Positions 25,112 to 34,883 are shown, numbered from the stretch's first letter. The stretch: 64,000 nucleotides of DNA from Qipengyuania citrea (GCF_009828015.1 NZ_WTYG01000003.1:124001-188000), one strand, 5' to 3'. The notes: generated from the letters alone by a model not told the origin. Made by a program: numbers and translations.

Positions 25112-25867
25112 ATGCCCGCTACCCCCGCCTGGCCGCCCAAGAGCGCTCCGCGTCTGTTCGTCGAGCAGGAACTGTCGGCCGATACGCCGGTCACGGTCGA
25201 AGGCAATCAGGCGCATTACCTGTCGAAGGTCATGCGCGTCGCCCCCGGCGATGCGGTGATCCTGTGCGACGACATGACGGGTGAATGGGCCGCCGAAGTG
25301 ATCGAAGCAGGCAAGCGCCGCATCGTGCTGCAGCCGCGCGACCACCAGCGGCCGCGCGAAGCGGTGCCCGATTTCTGGCTGTGCCCGGCCTTGCTCAAGA
25401 AGGACCGCTTCGACCTCGTGCTCGAGAAAGCGACCGAACTGGGCGCGGCGCGGATTGCGCCGGTGCTTACGCGACGCTGCGTGGCCGACAAGCTCAATGC
25501 CGAGCGGGCGGCCACGATCGTGACCGAGGCGGCCGAACAATGCGCACGCACCGCGCTGCCCGAAGTCGCGGCCCCGGCCCGGCTCGATGCCTTGCTGCGT
25601 GACTGGCCGCAGGATCGCCACCTGTTCTTCGCTGACGAGGAAGGCGGCGAGCCGGCCGCCGATGCCTTCTGCTATGCCGAGGGGCCCGCCGCGCTGCTGG
25701 TCGGCCCCGAGGGCGGGTTCGACGACGCCGAGCGCGCAGCCATCCGCGCGCATCCCGCATCGGTCGCGATCAGCCTCGGCCCCCGCATCCTGCGCGGCGA
25801 AACTGCGGCTATTGCCGGCATGGCGGTGTGGATGGCCGAAGCTGGCGACTGGCTGGACGCAGATTAA
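25112..25867 (+). CDS. rsmE: 16S rRNA (uracil1498-N3)-methyltransferase RsmE
   Basis: 251 aa. N-terminal PUA-like domain (PRLFVEQELSADTPVTVEGN, HYLSKVMRVAPGD) and C-terminal SPOUT domain with LLVGPEGGFDDAE and ISLGPRILRGETAAIAG, the family's AdoMet knot signatures. It methylates U1498 of 16S rRNA. Start ATG 25112 (MPATPAWPP) fits family length; ATG 25088 is eight codons upstream. gshA follows after 42 bases. Confidence 0.95.
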   Translation: MPATPAWPPKSAPRLFVEQELSADTPVTVEGNQAHYLSKVMRVAPGDAVILCDDMTGEWAAEVIEAGKRRIVLQPRDHQRPREAVPDFWLCPALLKKDRFDLVLEKATELGAARIAPVLTRRCVADKLNAERAATIVTEAAEQCARTALPEVAAPARLDALLRDWPQDRHLFFADEEGGEPAADAFCYAEGPAALLVGPEGGFDDAERAAIRAHPASVAISLGPRILRGETAAIAGMAVWMAEAGDWLDAD

Positions 25868-25909
25868 TTTCCTTTTCACGCACGGCCGCCTTGCCTATCG
25901 CCACGCGCC

Positions 25910-27280
25910 ATGAGCACGCGCGAGACATCGGGGGCACAGGACCCCATTATCGAAAGCCGCGACCAGCTGGTTGCTCCGATGCAGCGCGGCGAAAAGCCGA
26001 AGGCCGACTGGCGGATCGGTACCGAGCACGAAAAACTGGTCTATGGCAGCAAGGACCACCGCGCGCTGTCCTATGAAGAAGAAGGCGGCATCCGCGACAT
26101 CCTGCTGTCGCTGCGCGAGTTCGGCTGGGAGCCGATCGAGGAAGGCGGCAAGGTCATTGCCATGCGCGGTTCTGACGGAACCGTCAGCCTCGAGCCCGCG
26201 GGCCAGCTCGAGCTGTCGGGCGCGCCGCTGGAAAACCTGCACGATACCTGCGCCGAGACCGGCCGCCACCTCGCGCAGGTGAAGGAAATCGGCGAACGGT
26301 GCGGGGTTGGCTTCCTTGGCCTCGGCATGTGGCCCGACAAGACCCGCGAGGAACTGCCGGTCATGCCCAAGGGCCGCTACGACATCATGATGCGGCACAT
26401 GCCCAAAGTGGGCAACCTGGGCCTCGACATGATGCTGCGCACGTGCACCATCCAGGTCAATCTCGACTATTCGAGCGAGGCCGACATGGCGCAGAAGTTC
26501 CGCACCGGGCTGGCGTTGCAACCGCTGGCCACCGCGCTGTTTGCCAACTCCCCCTTCACCGAAGGGAAACCCAACGGTTACCTGTCCTATCGCAGCCATA
26601 TCTGGAGCGATACCGATCCGCACCGGACCGGCATGCTGCCCTTCGTCTTCGAAGACGGCTTCGGCTATGAACGCTGGGTCGACTACATGCTCGACGTGCC
26701 GATGTATTTCGTCTTCCGCGACGGCAAGTATCTCGACGCCGCAGGCCTCAGCTTCCGCGATTTCCTCGACGGGAAACTGGAAATCCTGCCCGGCGAAAAG
26801 CCCACCGAAAGCGATTGGTGGGACCACCTGTCCACCGCCTTCCCCGAAGTGCGGCTGAAGAGCTTTCTCGAAATGCGCGGCGCCGATGGCGGTCCGTGGA
26901 GCCGGATCTGCGCGCTGCCCGCCTTCTGGGTCGGCCTGCTTTACGACCAGTCCGCGCTCGATGCCTCGTGGGACCTGGTCAAGCACTGGACGATGGAAGA
27001 GCGCGAGGAACTGCGCAACGCGGTGCCGCGGCTCGCGCTCGATGCGCCCATCCCCGGTGGCGGCAAGCTGCACGATCTGGCCAAGGAAGTGATGGCAATC
27101 GCCCGTGCGGGACTCGCCGCGCGGGGCCGTCTCAATTCATCGGGCGACAACGAGACCGGCTTCCTCGAAACGCTCGACGAAATCGTGGCCACGGGCAAGG
27201 TTCCGGCGCAGGTCATGCTCGACCGCTATAACGGCGAATGGGGCGGCGATATCGACCGCATCTACAAGTACAGCTTCTGA
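25910..27280 (+). CDS. gshA: Glutamate-cysteine ligase, plant/alphaproteobacterial type
   Basis: 456 aa. GCS2-type ligase with WRIGTEHEKLVY, SLEPAGQLELSGAPL, GLGMWPDKTREELPVMPKGR and CTIQVNLDY, which form the glutamate/ATP/cysteine site. It makes gamma-glutamylcysteine, the first step of glutathione synthesis, in the cytosol. Alphaproteobacteria use this form rather than E. coli GshA. Cysteines in RCGVG and RTCTIQV could take part in redox control, as in plant enzymes. The small monooxygenase gene follows after 19 bases. Confidence 0.95.
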   Translation: MSTRETSGAQDPIIESRDQLVAPMQRGEKPKADWRIGTEHEKLVYGSKDHRALSYEEEGGIRDILLSLREFGWEPIEEGGKVIAMRGSDGTVSLEPAGQLELSGAPLENLHDTCAETGRHLAQVKEIGERCGVGFLGLGMWPDKTREELPVMPKGRYDIMMRHMPKVGNLGLDMMLRTCTIQVNLDYSSEADMAQKFRTGLALQPLATALFANSPFTEGKPNGYLSYRSHIWSDTDPHRTGMLPFVFEDGFGYERWVDYMLDVPMYFVFRDGKYLDAAGLSFRDFLDGKLEILPGEKPTESDWWDHLSTAFPEVRLKSFLEMRGADGGPWSRICALPAFWVGLLYDQSALDASWDLVKHWTMEEREELRNAVPRLALDAPIPGGGKLHDLAKEVMAIARAGLAARGRLNSSGDNETGFLETLDEIVATGKVPAQVMLDRYNGEWGGDIDRIYKYSF

Positions 27281-27299
27281 GAAGCGTGGGAGAACAGCG

Positions 27300-27602
27300 A
27301 TGATCCAGATCAACGGTACAATCAGGCTGGGACGCTCGATCGATGCTGCCACGCGCAAGGCGATCGTCGAAATGGTCCGCGCCAGCCGCGCCGAGGAAGG
27401 CTGCATCGACTATGCCTTTGCCAACGACCTCGCCGATCCCGACACGCTGATCCTGTTCGAACGCTGGCGCGACCAGGCGGCGCTCGATGCGCATGGCAAG
27501 TCCGACCACATGGCAGCGTTCCAGGAATTCATGGGGGCGAACCCGCCCGAGGCCAGCGATCTGCGCATCTACGACACCGACGAGGGACAGCCGCTGCGCT
27601 GA
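27300..27602 (+). CDS. Antibiotic biosynthesis monooxygenase (ABM) domain protein
   Basis: 100 aa. Ferredoxin-like ABM fold: INGTIRLGRSIDAATRKAIV, RAEEGCIDYAFANDLADPDT, LILFERWRDQAALDAH and HMAAFQEFM. Related to YgiN-type quinol monooxygenases and small heme- or cofactor-free oxygenases. ATG 27300 follows GGGAG. Probably in one transcript with gshA. Substrate unknown. The stop abuts the convergent membrane-protein gene. Confidence 0.87.
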   Translation: MIQINGTIRLGRSIDAATRKAIVEMVRASRAEEGCIDYAFANDLADPDTLILFERWRDQAALDAHGKSDHMAAFQEFMGANPPEASDLRIYDTDEGQPLR

Positions 27603-28958
27603 TTACTCCGCCGGTTGCGGCGCGATTTCGGGCTGCGGCCTGACCCTGTTCCATATCCGCGTCAGCGGCGCGGTGAGCAGCCCGTTCTGCGCCATCCATG
27701 CGTGGTATTCGCGGTATTTGGGATCCTCGGCCAGCAGGTGGGCTTCCTCGGTCTTGGCGCGCCAGAAATAGATCGCGTTGACCACCACAAGGAAGAAGCT
27801 GTTGCGGATTGCATCGACCGGCGAGCCGCTGGTCACGAGGAAGGGCAGGACCGCGGCCCACCAGAACAGGTTCTTCGACACATAGGCCGGGTGGCGGGTG
27901 AACCGATACGGGCCATTGGTCAGCACCCCGCGATAGGTGAGGTTGGAAAACCGCAGGCCGAAGGCGAAGGTCGCCCATGCGTAGACCCCGGTGAGCGCGA
28001 CCAGCAGGGCGCCCCATAGCGCCAGCAGCGTGTCGTTCCCGGCCATCCAGTGTACCCAACCCGCGGTGTTCTGTTCGTAATTGATCGCCCGGCCATTGCC
28101 GAGGATGCCCCAGACGATCGGCGGATAGCAGATCAGCGCCGCCACCCAGCCCGCCAGCAGCGGGTTGCCCGAGCGGATATGCGCGTCGAGCGGGCGCATG
28201 GTGACGATATAGCCCACCGTCCCGATCATGACATCGATCATGAACATCGCCTCGATAATGGTCAGCGCGATGCGTTCGGGACGCGCGGCAACTTCGGCGA
28301 AATCGGCCGTCACGATGGTATGGAAGGCAAAGGGCACGATCGAGACCATGAAGGCCGTGAAGAAGGCCTTGATGATCCATACGCGCCAGTGACTGAGGAC
28401 TTCTCGCGCGTCCCAGCCGGGACGCAGCAACAGCATGGCGCCAAAGTGCCAGGCATGGTCGCGCGGCTCGACCAGCGCCCTGTCGAGCCACGGGACATAG
28501 AGCAGCGAGAGCACGACCAGCGGTATGGCCGCGTAGGCCAGGACCTGCATCGAGAAGAGATATTGCCCGTCCCAGTACCAGCGGCACAGGCAATAGAGGC
28601 CGGCGATGATTGCCCAGGTCGCCCACAGGCCGGCCAGCTTTACCCAGGTCACCGCGCGGTCGGGCTCGCGGCGTGCGGGCAGCGACCAGTCGAGACCCGT
28701 CGAGGGGCGCAAATGCACCTTTTCGACGAAGATCGACCACGCCGCCATGGGCAGCGCTGCGGCCAGCAAGCCGACCAGCGCCGAGCTGCGCCCGCCCAGC
28801 GTATCGCGCGGGACCGCCCAGTCGAAGGTTTCGGCGATCGCCGGAAAGGCGCGCGCGAAAGCGACCCAGGCCAGCAGCCCGGCGAGGCCGACAAGCCCCA
28901 CGGCCGCGGAGACATCGCTCTTCGGCCGCGCGGCGGGTGCTGTTGCAGGCGCGCTCAT
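27603..28958 (-). CDS. Large membrane protein with isoprenylcysteine-methyltransferase-like C-terminus
   Basis: 451 aa with about ten hydrophobic segments. The C-terminal third resembles ICMT/PEMT methyltransferases: LTYRGVLTNGPYRFTRHPAY is the AdoMet-binding RHPxY block, followed by NAIYFWRAKTEEAHLLAEDP with the Arg/Glu pair. The N-terminal two thirds (DWSLPARREPD, WYWDGQYLFSMQVLAY) match nothing I know. It probably methylates a membrane-embedded lipid or thiol substrate. ATG 28958 is the only sensible start. Single gene; stop adjacent to the convergent ABM gene. Confidence 0.75.
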   Translation of the reverse strand: MSAPATAPAARPKSDVSAAVGLVGLAGLLAWVAFARAFPAIAETFDWAVPRDTLGGRSSALVGLLAAALPMAAWSIFVEKVHLRPSTGLDWSLPARREPDRAVTWVKLAGLWATWAIIAGLYCLCRWYWDGQYLFSMQVLAYAAIPLVVLSLLYVPWLDRALVEPRDHAWHFGAMLLLRPGWDAREVLSHWRVWIIKAFFTAFMVSIVPFAFHTIVTADFAEVAARPERIALTIIEAMFMIDVMIGTVGYIVTMRPLDAHIRSGNPLLAGWVAALICYPPIVWGILGNGRAINYEQNTAGWVHWMAGNDTLLALWGALLVALTGVYAWATFAFGLRFSNLTYRGVLTNGPYRFTRHPAYVSKNLFWWAAVLPFLVTSGSPVDAIRNSFFLVVVNAIYFWRAKTEEAHLLAEDPKYREYHAWMAQNGLLTAPLTRIWNRVRPQPEIAPQPAE

Positions 28959-29013
28959 GACCTCCCTTCGTTAGCCCGGAATGGTTAACAGGCGGGTCAT
29001 GCTAGCACGACGA

Positions 29014-30354
29014 TCAGCGGAACGCAGTGATCCGGCCGCTGTCGTCGAGAATGTAAAGCGTGTTGTTCGCTACGATCGGGGCCAGCGAAACCGGCTCGTC
29101 GAGGTCGGTGAACAGGCTGGCCGAACCTTCCGCACTGCTGATGCGGTAGACTTCGCCTTCCGAGCTGACGGCCCACAGATTGTTCCCGGCAAGCACCGGT
29201 CCCGACCAGAAGATCGGGCCCTTCTTGTCCTTCTCGTCGCGCCAGCGCGGCAGTTGGGTCAGCCAGCGTACCTTGCCGGTCGAACGGGCGATGGCGAGCA
29301 GGCGCGCATCGTCGGTCAGCGTGAAGATCCACTCGCCCGCGATTGCCGGAGTGGAAATGCCTGCGAGGTTGAGCTCCCAGATCCGCTGCCCGGTCACCAG
29401 TTCGTAGGCCGCCATGCGGCCGCCCTGCCCCAGCGCGTAAACGCGGCCATTGTCGATGATCGGGTCGGCATCGATATCGGTCAGCGAACCGACCTGCGTC
29501 GAGATCGAGGTCAGCGCGAGCGCATCGGCCCACAGCGTCCGGCCATTTTCGTACCGGTGGGCGATCAGTTCGCCCGAACTGTAGCCCGCGATCACCGTGC
29601 CCTGCGCGGCAGCAGGCGCGGCCACGCCGAACACGCCGGCCTGCGTCGAGGAACCGGTGTCCTGCCACAGTACCGATCCATCGGCGGCATCGAGCGCGAA
29701 GATCTGGTCGTCCTGCGTCATCACGAAGACCGAGCCGAACGCCACCGTGGGCGATCCGCGCAGCGGGCCCGAGGGGCGCACCTTCCACACCACCGATCCG
29801 CTAGCCGCATCGAGCGCGGCCACATCGCCCACGCCGTCGGTCATGTAGACCTTGCCGTCGGCATAGCTGACGCCGCCGCCGAAAGCAGAATCCCTCAGCG
29901 CGCTCTCGACGCCGGGGTTGTAGCTCCAGCGCGCCGCGCCGGTCGCCGCGTCGAAGGCCGACACCACGCCGTCGCTGCCGACCGCGAACAGCATGCCGCC
30001 GCCGACGACCGGTGCCGCGCCGAAACGGCGGCGCTGGCTGGCGCCTTCGATATCGACGGTAAAGGCACGCGACGGGTCGCTCGCCAAGGCCAGATGGCCA
30101 TAGGACTTGCCCGCATTGCCGCCCGCCTGCGCCCAGCTGTCATTGACCTGCGCCGGGGGCAGGACGATCGACACGGTGGCCAGCGCCGGATCGACCTTGG
30201 CGCCGGTCTCGATCCGCGACAGGATCGGCTGGCGATCGCCCAGCGTGGGGGTGACCTTCTTGTCGCCGCCGCCGAACAGGCCGCCGCTGCAAGCACCCAG
30301 CGCGAGTGCCAGGGCAGCGGCGCATGCCGTACGCGATAGGATTGTGCGGTTCAT
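29014..30354 (-). CDS. bamB: Outer-membrane assembly lipoprotein BamB
   Basis: 446 aa. Lipoprotein signal with lipobox LALGAC (lipid on Cys22), a short linker, then repeated PQQ-like beta-propeller blades (GMLFAVGSDGVVSAFDAATGA, GKVYMTDGVGDVAALDAASG, DDQIFALDAADGSVLW). BamB helps the BAM complex insert beta-barrel proteins in the outer membrane. The TPR protein immediately upstream mirrors the yfgM-bamB arrangement of E. coli and supports the call. Confidence 0.93.
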   Translation of the reverse strand: MNRTILSRTACAAALALALGACSGGLFGGGDKKVTPTLGDRQPILSRIETGAKVDPALATVSIVLPPAQVNDSWAQAGGNAGKSYGHLALASDPSRAFTVDIEGASQRRRFGAAPVVGGGMLFAVGSDGVVSAFDAATGAARWSYNPGVESALRDSAFGGGVSYADGKVYMTDGVGDVAALDAASGSVVWKVRPSGPLRGSPTVAFGSVFVMTQDDQIFALDAADGSVLWQDTGSSTQAGVFGVAAPAAAQGTVIAGYSSGELIAHRYENGRTLWADALALTSISTQVGSLTDIDADPIIDNGRVYALGQGGRMAAYELVTGQRIWELNLAGISTPAIAGEWIFTLTDDARLLAIARSTGKVRWLTQLPRWRDEKDKKGPIFWSGPVLAGNNLWAVSSEGEVYRISSAEGSASLFTDLDEPVSLAPIVANNTLYILDDSGRITAFR

Positions 30355-30396
30355 CTGTGTCCTCGTTCCGTATCTGGTGGCGGGCCGCAGCCTGCC

Positions 30397-31212
30397 CTAT
30401 TCGGTTGCGACCGCGGCGTCTTCGCCTACGGCACTTTCGCGTTCGACCCCTTGCTCTGCGAGCAGCGCTTCGACGTCCTCGATCGCATCGACACCGAGCA
30501 CGCCGGCCATCTGGCGGGCGCGCGATCGCACGCTTTCGGGCGCGGTCTGATCCTTGGCGATCTGCGCGAACAGGGCACCGGCTTCGGCGCGCTTGTCCTG
30601 ATCGAGATAGGCATGTGCGACCAGCTCGCCAGCGCTGGCGAAATACGGCTTGCCGGGGGTCGCCAGCGGCTTGAGCGCAGCGACGATGTCGGCGCTGTCC
30701 ATCGCGTCGTAATTGAGCGCCACGTCGCGCAACCGCGCAAGGTCGCGCATGGCGGGCGCCGCACCGTCGTCGGCGGCGATCTGCTTGAACAGCGCCGAGG
30801 CCTCGTCGGTATCGCCGCGCTGTTCGGCAATGCCTGCACGCATCAGCTTGGCTGCAACCGCCGCGCCGCTGCCTTCGCCCGCGGCGAGTTCCTCGAGGCG
30901 GTCATAACCGCTGTCGAGATTGCCCGCCTGGATCTGGTCGAGCGCGCCGACCAGCGTTTCGGAATCGCGTTCCATCGCGGCTTCCTGGCGGCTGTCCCAG
31001 TAGAGATATCCGGCGAACGCCACCAGCGCGAGGATGATCAGGCCCAGCAGGGGCTTGCCCCACCGGTCGAGGAACGCCTGGGCGTCGCTCTGGCGCACGG
31101 CGTCGTCGACTTCGCGCAGCAGCGCTTCTTGCTGTGCGCTTTCCTGCTTGGCGCGCTTTTCTTCGCGGGACAGTTCGTTCTTGGGTGTCAGGGCCACAGC
31201 GGCGGGCTCCAT
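30397..31212 (-). CDS. YfgM-like tetratricopeptide membrane protein
   Basis: 271 aa. Acidic/basic cytoplasmic N-terminus, one membrane helix (KPLLGLIILALVAFAGYLYW), then a periplasmic TPR-like repeat region (GYDRLEELAAGEGSGAAVAA, KLMRAGIAEQRGDTDEASAL, RLRDVALNYDAMDSADIVAA). E. coli YfgM associates with SecYEG and periplasmic chaperones. ATG 31212 (MEPAAVALTPKN) is chosen over 31293. It is 42 bases upstream of bamB, same strand. Confidence 0.85.
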   Translation of the reverse strand: MEPAAVALTPKNELSREEKRAKQESAQQEALLREVDDAVRQSDAQAFLDRWGKPLLGLIILALVAFAGYLYWDSRQEAAMERDSETLVGALDQIQAGNLDSGYDRLEELAAGEGSGAAVAAKLMRAGIAEQRGDTDEASALFKQIAADDGAAPAMRDLARLRDVALNYDAMDSADIVAALKPLATPGKPYFASAGELVAHAYLDQDKRAEAGALFAQIAKDQTAPESVRSRARQMAGVLGVDAIEDVEALLAEQGVERESAVGEDAAVATE

Positions 31213-31314
31213 CTGGAAAGGGGTCGGTTTGCGCGGCTCTTTACGGACAGGCGCGGACAAGGGCAATGGTCGGGACTGCCTGTCCCCGCCCACGTGAACG
31301 GCGGCTTAAAGCGC

Positions 31315-32460
31315 CTAGAGCTCAAGGCCCATCGCGCTCGAATAGAGGCGGCGATAGGTCGCGACCATCTTGGCTTCGTCGAACTGCGCCACTGCCTTGG
31401 CGCGGTTGGCTTCACCGACCTCGCGGCGCAGGTCCTTCGACACCGCCAGCTGGACCAGCGCCATGCGCAATTCCTCTTCATTGCCCGGCGGCGCGATGAA
31501 TTCCGCATTCGCCTCGGACACCATGTCGGCAATGTCGCCCACTGCAGGCGCGACCACCGGCAGGCCCGCGGCCATCGCCTCGACCACCGACAGCGGGAAC
31601 TGCTCGGAATCGCTCGACAGCGCGAAGATGTCGAACAGGCCGATGACCCGCGCCGGATCGCTTACCGGCCCGGGCACATGGACCCTGTGGTTGATCTTCA
31701 ACCGATCGGCTTCGGCCAGGATCGCATCGCGCGCCTCGCCCTCGCCGAGAATCACCAATTGCCAGTTTTCGGGCAGATCGTTGAACACCCGCACCAGCCG
31801 CGGCAGGTTCTTGACCGTCCGCAGCCCCGCCAGCGTGCCCACCCAGTGTTCGCCCGGATGCTTGATCAGCCGCAGTGCATCCTTCTTCGGACGCATGGCG
31901 AACCCTTTGGTATCGATGCCATTGGGAATGCGTTTCACCCGGCCCAGCGGTTGCTGCCAGTCGACCAGCGCGATTTCCTCGAGCCGTTCGGAAGGAACGA
32001 CGAGCCCCGATGCACGTCCCAGCGCGATCCGGCGGAACCAGGTGCGGCTGGTTTTCAGTTTCTTCAGCTCGCTTTCGTCGAAGCCGTCCTCGTGATGGAT
32101 CAGCGGCGGCAGGCCATGCACATCCTTGAACAATGTGTGCGCCATCACCGCATCCATCGCGCCCCAATTGTAGGTGCAGACCAGATCATAGCCCTTCATC
32201 GCCCGGGCGATCTTCTGCAGGCGGCCCGGCAGGGGCCAGCCTTTCAGGCTGGGGAACTCCGGCTGGATGCGCACATCGCATCCCTTCGCGATCCGTGCGG
32301 CCGCGCCCAGCTGCGCAGGTTCGGCGGAAACGATCGTGTGCCGTGCCTTGGCAGCAAAGGCATTGATCAGCTGGACGGTCCGCAATTCCTTCCCGCCCGG
32401 GGCGAAGGTCGAGTGCAGATGGAGGATGTGCGGCACCACGCCGCGGCGCGCCCGGTTCAT
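31315..32460 (-). CDS. Glycosyltransferase family 4 protein
   Basis: 381 aa, GT-B fold. The N-terminal acceptor domain begins HILHLHSTFAPGGKELRTVQ; the donor domain has RIPNGIDTKGF, WVGTLAGLRTVKN, LVILGEGEARD, HVPGPVSDPARVIGLFDIF and the E-x7-E motif in SEQFPLSVVEAMAAGLP. It transfers a sugar from a nucleotide donor at the inner face of the membrane. ATG 32460 overlaps the upstream hydrolase stop (ATGA), indicating coupling. Product polysaccharide or glycolipid unknown. Confidence 0.92.
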   Translation of the reverse strand: MNRARRGVVPHILHLHSTFAPGGKELRTVQLINAFAAKARHTIVSAEPAQLGAAARIAKGCDVRIQPEFPSLKGWPLPGRLQKIARAMKGYDLVCTYNWGAMDAVMAHTLFKDVHGLPPLIHHEDGFDESELKKLKTSRTWFRRIALGRASGLVVPSERLEEIALVDWQQPLGRVKRIPNGIDTKGFAMRPKKDALRLIKHPGEHWVGTLAGLRTVKNLPRLVRVFNDLPENWQLVILGEGEARDAILAEADRLKINHRVHVPGPVSDPARVIGLFDIFALSSDSEQFPLSVVEAMAAGLPVVAPAVGDIADMVSEANAEFIAPPGNEEELRMALVQLAVSKDLRREVGEANRAKAVAQFDEAKMVATYRRLYSSAMGLEL

Positions 32461-33323
32461 ACGAGGCGGGCCAGCAATGCATCCACCACGGCGCGCGCCT
32501 CGGGCTCGTCGAGCGTGGGTGCGTGGCCGACTCCGGGCACCGTGGCCGCGATTGCCTGCGGGGCGCGCTGCTGCATGGCGGCGAAGGCCTGCGCCGACAG
32601 CAATTGCGACAATTCGCCGCGCAGCAGCGCGAGCGGCTTTTGCGCCAGCCGGTCGTAGGCCGGCCAGAGATCGGGCGGGACCGCCGCATCGTCCGCCGCG
32701 AGGATCGGTTCGGCGATCTTCATGTCGTAATCGAATGCGATCCGGCCGTTGTTGCACAGCGTCAGCGTGCGCTTGGCCATCGCGATCCATTCCTGCGTGC
32801 CATAGCCCGGAAAGGCGGGCCCGTGCACTTCCTCGAGCGCGCGCGCGGCATGCATCCAGGTGGGGAAGCTGCGGCCCTGCCCGATATAGGACTTGATCGC
32901 ATCGAGCCCCGCGGTCTCGATAACGGGCCCGACATCGTTCAGCAGCGTGCCCGCGATCCGATCGGGTTGCTGGGCTGCAAGCGCCAGCGTGATGAGCCCG
33001 CCCATCGAGGTGCCGACCGACACGAAACGATCGATCGCCTCGGCCTCGAGCAGCGCCAGCAGGTCGGCGGTGTATGTCGGGATCTGGTAGCTGGCGGGTT
33101 CCTCGGCGTAATCGCTGTCGCCGCGTCCGCGCATCGTCGGCACCAGCACGCGCCAGCCCTGCGCCGCGATATGCGGGGCCAAGTCCTCGAAATCGCGCGC
33201 ATTGCGCGTCAGCCCGTGGAGGCAGATTACCGGCGGACGCCCGGTAGCGCTGCCGTAGTCACGGAAGCGGAGGGTGAGGCCGTCGGGGCTCTGCCAGTGA
33301 CGGTCGGTGTAGCTGTTATCCAT
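32457..33323 (-). CDS. Alpha/beta hydrolase
   Basis: 288 aa. VICLHGLTRNARDFEDLAPH gives the oxyanion region, VGTSMGGLITLALA the Ser nucleophile elbow, and VPGVGHAPTLDEPE the catalytic His; the acid is less clear. Cytosolic serine hydrolase of unknown substrate. Its stop overlaps the glycosyltransferase start by four bases, so both are made together. Divergent from selO. Confidence 0.88.
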   Translation of the reverse strand: MDNSYTDRHWQSPDGLTLRFRDYGSATGRPPVICLHGLTRNARDFEDLAPHIAAQGWRVLVPTMRGRGDSDYAEEPASYQIPTYTADLLALLEAEAIDRFVSVGTSMGGLITLALAAQQPDRIAGTLLNDVGPVIETAGLDAIKSYIGQGRSFPTWMHAARALEEVHGPAFPGYGTQEWIAMAKRTLTLCNNGRIAFDYDMKIAEPILAADDAAVPPDLWPAYDRLAQKPLALLRGELSQLLSAQAFAAMQQRAPQAIAATVPGVGHAPTLDEPEARAVVDALLARLV

Positions 33324-33398
33324 ATGGGGCGGAGAAAACCTTGGTCGCTTGGCGTTGGTGCCCTTGTATCGGGCCTACATGCCGCCCACTATCGCTGG

Positions 33399-34814
33399 AT
33401 GCGCGCCGAACCGCAAGCCGCGAGCTATCGCCCCGACACGCCGATCGAAACGCTGGCCGACTGGATCGGCGATGCAGTCGAACCGGCGGATTTCCCGAAG
33501 ACCGAACTGCGTTTCCGCAACGAGCGGCATGCCGCGACCGTGGGGCTGGACGACTTGTCCGACGCCGAGTGGCTCCGCCATTTCGGCCGGTTCGAACCGC
33601 TGGCCGGCAACCTGCCGCAGCCGCTGGCGCTGCGTTATCACGGCCACCAGTTCCGCGTGTACAACCCCGAGATCGGCGACGGCCGCGGCTTCCTATACGC
33701 GCAGCTGCGTGATGCCGATGGCCGGTTGCTCGACCTGGGCACCAAGGGTTCGGGGCAGACGCCGTGGAGCCGCCGGGGCGATGGCCGGTTGACGCTGAAG
33801 GGCGCGGTCCGCGAAATCCTTGCCACCGAGATGCTCGAAGCGCTGGGGGTCTACACTTCGAAAACCTTCAGCGTGGTCGAGACCGGCGAGGCGCTGACTC
33901 GCGGCGACGAACCCAGCCCCACCCGCTCGGCAGTGATGACGCGACTGAGCCATGGCCACATCCGGATCGGCACTTTCCAGCGGTTGCTCGCCCTCGAAGA
34001 GCGCGCCCACATGGCGCAGTTGGTCGACTACTGCCTGGCGCAATTCCCCGGCCCGCCACCGCCTGAAGACGCCCCCGGGCGCGAGGACCCCGCAGTGCGG
34101 CTGATGCATCTTGTCGTCGAACGGCTGGCAGATCTCGCCGCCAGCTGGATGGTCGCGGGCTTTGTCCACGGCGTGCTCAACACCGACAACATGAACATCT
34201 CTGGCGAGAGCTTCGACTACGGCCCGTGGCGTTTCCTGCCGCGATGGGATCCGGGTTTCACTGCGGCCTACTTCGACCACCAAGGCCTCTACGCCTTCGG
34301 CCGCCAGCCCGAGGCGCTGCACTGGAACTGCGGCCAGCTGGCGGTGGCCTTGCGGCTGCTTGCCGATGCGCCGCCGCTGATTGCCGCGATGGAACGCTTC
34401 GGCCCGCTCTACATGGAAGCGATCGGGCGGCGCTGGTGCTGGAGGCTGGGCGTCGCCAGCCGCGGCCCCGAAGCCGACGGCCGCCTCGTCGCGGCCTGCG
34501 AAAAGGCGCTGAGCGACAGCGGTACCGCGCCCGATGCGTTCTTTTTCGCGCACCGCGGCGGCCGCGGGGCCGAGGGATCGCTGGCCGAAGCGTTCGCAGG
34601 CTATGAGCCGGTCGCTGGCGCGCACCCCTACTGGAATGGCGGCGGTCCGCAATCGATGCTGATCGAGGAAGTCGAGACCATCTGGGCCGCCATCGCCGAA
34701 AACGACGACTGGCAACCGCTGGCCGACAAGGTGGCCGCGCTGCGCGAAATGGGCGCCGCGCATGGCCCGCCCCCGCAACCCGCTGGGCATCGCCGGGCCG
34801 AGAGTGCAACTTGA
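33399..34814 (+). CDS. selO: Protein adenylyltransferase SelO (YdiU family)
   Basis: 471 aa, near the 478 aa of E. coli YdiU. Pseudokinase fold that transfers AMP to Ser, Thr or Tyr of proteins. Conserved blocks: LRYHGHQFRVYNPEIGDGRG, LGTKGSGQTPWSRRGDGRL, GVLNTDNMNISGES (metal-binding loop) and DYGPWRFLPRWDPGF. Start ATG 33399 (MRAEPQAASYRPDTP). No C-terminal selenocysteine-type Cys motif is seen; the tail is polar. Single gene. Confidence 0.94.
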   Translation: MRAEPQAASYRPDTPIETLADWIGDAVEPADFPKTELRFRNERHAATVGLDDLSDAEWLRHFGRFEPLAGNLPQPLALRYHGHQFRVYNPEIGDGRGFLYAQLRDADGRLLDLGTKGSGQTPWSRRGDGRLTLKGAVREILATEMLEALGVYTSKTFSVVETGEALTRGDEPSPTRSAVMTRLSHGHIRIGTFQRLLALEERAHMAQLVDYCLAQFPGPPPPEDAPGREDPAVRLMHLVVERLADLAASWMVAGFVHGVLNTDNMNISGESFDYGPWRFLPRWDPGFTAAYFDHQGLYAFGRQPEALHWNCGQLAVALRLLADAPPLIAAMERFGPLYMEAIGRRWCWRLGVASRGPEADGRLVAACEKALSDSGTAPDAFFFAHRGGRGAEGSLAEAFAGYEPVAGAHPYWNGGGPQSMLIEEVETIWAAIAENDDWQPLADKVAALREMGAAHGPPPQPAGHRRAESAT

Positions 34815-34883
34815 ATTGACGCAGCGCCCGCAACCTCCCACCTAGGGCACATTCCGAGGCGCAGAACAGGATAAGCATACGCC

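Noticed and set aside
24995-25879. Upstream extension of the ubiA frame antisense to rsmE
   Set aside because: The UbiA homology starts at ATG 24994; the extension is opposite rsmE and carries no UbiA features.
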